DNA from: Streptosporangiaceae bacterium
GTDB taxonomy: Bacteria > Actinomycetota > Actinomycetes > Streptosporangiales > Streptosporangiaceae
Length of the DNA: 5,768 nt
Direction: 5' to 3'
Assembly (NCBI GenBank): GCA_025934635.1
Contig: JAICWX010000455.1
Span: 1-5,768 of the forward strand
In this document: piece by piece, positions 5,185-5,768 of the stretch
How positions within the stretch are numbered: the first letter of the stretch is position 1
Layout of the letters: the number at the start of each line of letters is the position of its first letter
Program-made: the position numbers and the translations under genes
The notes under the pieces: generated by a model
What the model was told of the DNA's origin: nothing
What the model saw: the letters and a program-made list of their open reading frames with translations, nothing else
The model's database searches: none

Positions 5185-5768
5185 ATGGGTACGCACGATC
5201 AGCCCATTTCCCGCCGGAACCTGCTGCGCGGCGCCGGCCTGATCGGCCTCGGCGGCCTGGTGGCGGGCTGCGGCTCGCCGCTCGCGGCCGGCATAGCCGG
5301 CACCGGGCCACCGGGGAACACGCTGTCCTACTGGAACCTGCTGGGCGGCGGCGACGGTCTCCGCATGCAGGCGATGGAGCAGGCCTACCAGAAGCAGCAC
5401 CCGGATGTCGCCCTGAGCGCGGTGGTGCTGGCGTGGGGCAACCCCTATTACACGAAAGTCTCGCTGGCCACGCTCGGGCAGCGGCCACCGGACGTCGCGA
5501 TCTCGCACCTGACCCGGGCTTCGATCCTGGCGCAGGCCGGCCTGCTGGAACCGCTGAACGAAAGCGAGCTCGCCCCGTACGGACTCACCGGCGGCAATTT
5601 CACGCCCGCGGCGTGGGATATGGCGCACACGAACGGGACGCTGTACGCGATCCCGCTCGATACGCACCCGCTGGTGATGTACTACAACACCGACATCTGC
5701 AAGAAGGCCGGGCTGCTCGGTAAGGACGGCAGCCTGAAGAACCTCGATGATCCGGCCGCGCTGACCGA
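5185..5768 (+). CDS. Tat-exported lipoprotein, family 1 solute-binding protein of a sugar-type ABC importer (3' end outside window)
   Basis: The frame is open from ATG 5185 to the window end (194 codons), with AGGAGG (5172-5177) 7 bases upstream. The N-terminus has a twin-arginine motif (SRRNLLRG, Arg10-Arg11), a hydrophobic stretch (GLIGLGGLVAG) and a lipobox VAGC with Cys29, so the protein should leave folded through Tat and be lipid-anchored on the outer face of the membrane. The mature part starts with a strand (TLSYWNLLGGGD), then the helix MQAMEQAYQKQHPDV, PPDVAISHLTRASILAQAGL, and LYAIPLDTHPLVMYYNTDIC then KKAGL, the signature order of family 1 (CUT1-type) binding proteins. Such proteins capture sugars or similar solutes for an ABC permease. 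Permease genes would be expected downstream but are not visible. About 195 residues are seen of the usual 400 or so. The ligand is unknown. The upstream LacI-like site suggests sugar-dependent control. Confidence 0.9.
   Translation, partial: MGTHDQPISRRNLLRGAGLIGLGGLVAGCGSPLAAGIAGTGPPGNTLSYWNLLGGGDGLRMQAMEQAYQKQHPDVALSAVVLAWGNPYYTKVSLATLGQRPPDVAISHLTRASILAQAGLLEPLNESELAPYGLTGGNFTPAAWDMAHTNGTLYAIPLDTHPLVMYYNTDICKKAGLLGKDGSLKNLDDPAALT

Noticed and set aside
4970..5667. Minus-strand open frames opposite the CMD and binding-protein genes
   Set aside because: Arg/Pro/Ala-rich shadow translations opposite two well-supported genes.

Overview
The window looks like chromosomal DNA of a high-GC actinomycete. 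Codon third positions are strongly G/C, GTG starts follow purine-rich ribosome binding sites, and the gene families fit: an ECF sigma factor with a SnoaL-like tail, a sedolisin-type (S53) peptidase remnant, and a twin-arginine lipoprotein sugar-binding protein. The species cannot be named from the sequence alone. The first ~330 bases are visibly less GC-rich than the rest.

Layout. (1) 1-143: the last 46 codons of an unrecognised plus-strand gene. (2) 144-336: a leader with a possible promoter and a small hairpin. (3) 337-1602: a membrane-inserted alpha/beta-hydrolase-like protein, followed at 1678-2127 by a small SRPBCC (START/cyclase-fold) protein. (4) 2261-3590, minus strand: two broken genes side by side. 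One is a RidA-family gene with a single-base frameshift. The other is a heavily deleted sedolisin whose surviving blocks lie in three different frames. (5) 3639-4487, minus strand: an ECF sigma factor with a C-terminal SnoaL-like domain. It is divergent from 4623-5078, a carboxymuconolactone decarboxylase/AhpD-like protein. (6) 5185 to the window end: the start of a Tat-exported lipoprotein, the solute-binding subunit of a sugar-type ABC importer, with a LacI-family-like operator upstream.

The most coherent unit is the sigma factor/CMD pair. Linkage of an ECF sigma factor carrying a SnoaL tail to a carboxymuconolactone decarboxylase is the known hallmark of the ECF41 family. Here the 135-base gap holds two outward-facing promoter-like elements, CGTTACCTT-N14-CGTC, with identical spacing on each strand and perfect mirror symmetry. 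This fits a sigma factor that drives both itself and its partner. Two features depart from the textbook version: the sigma factor lacks recognisable ECF41 linker and tail motifs, and the CMD protein keeps its CxxC but has Gly where AhpD-type enzymes have the proton-relay His.

No mobile element, CRISPR array, tRNA or rRNA was recognised.
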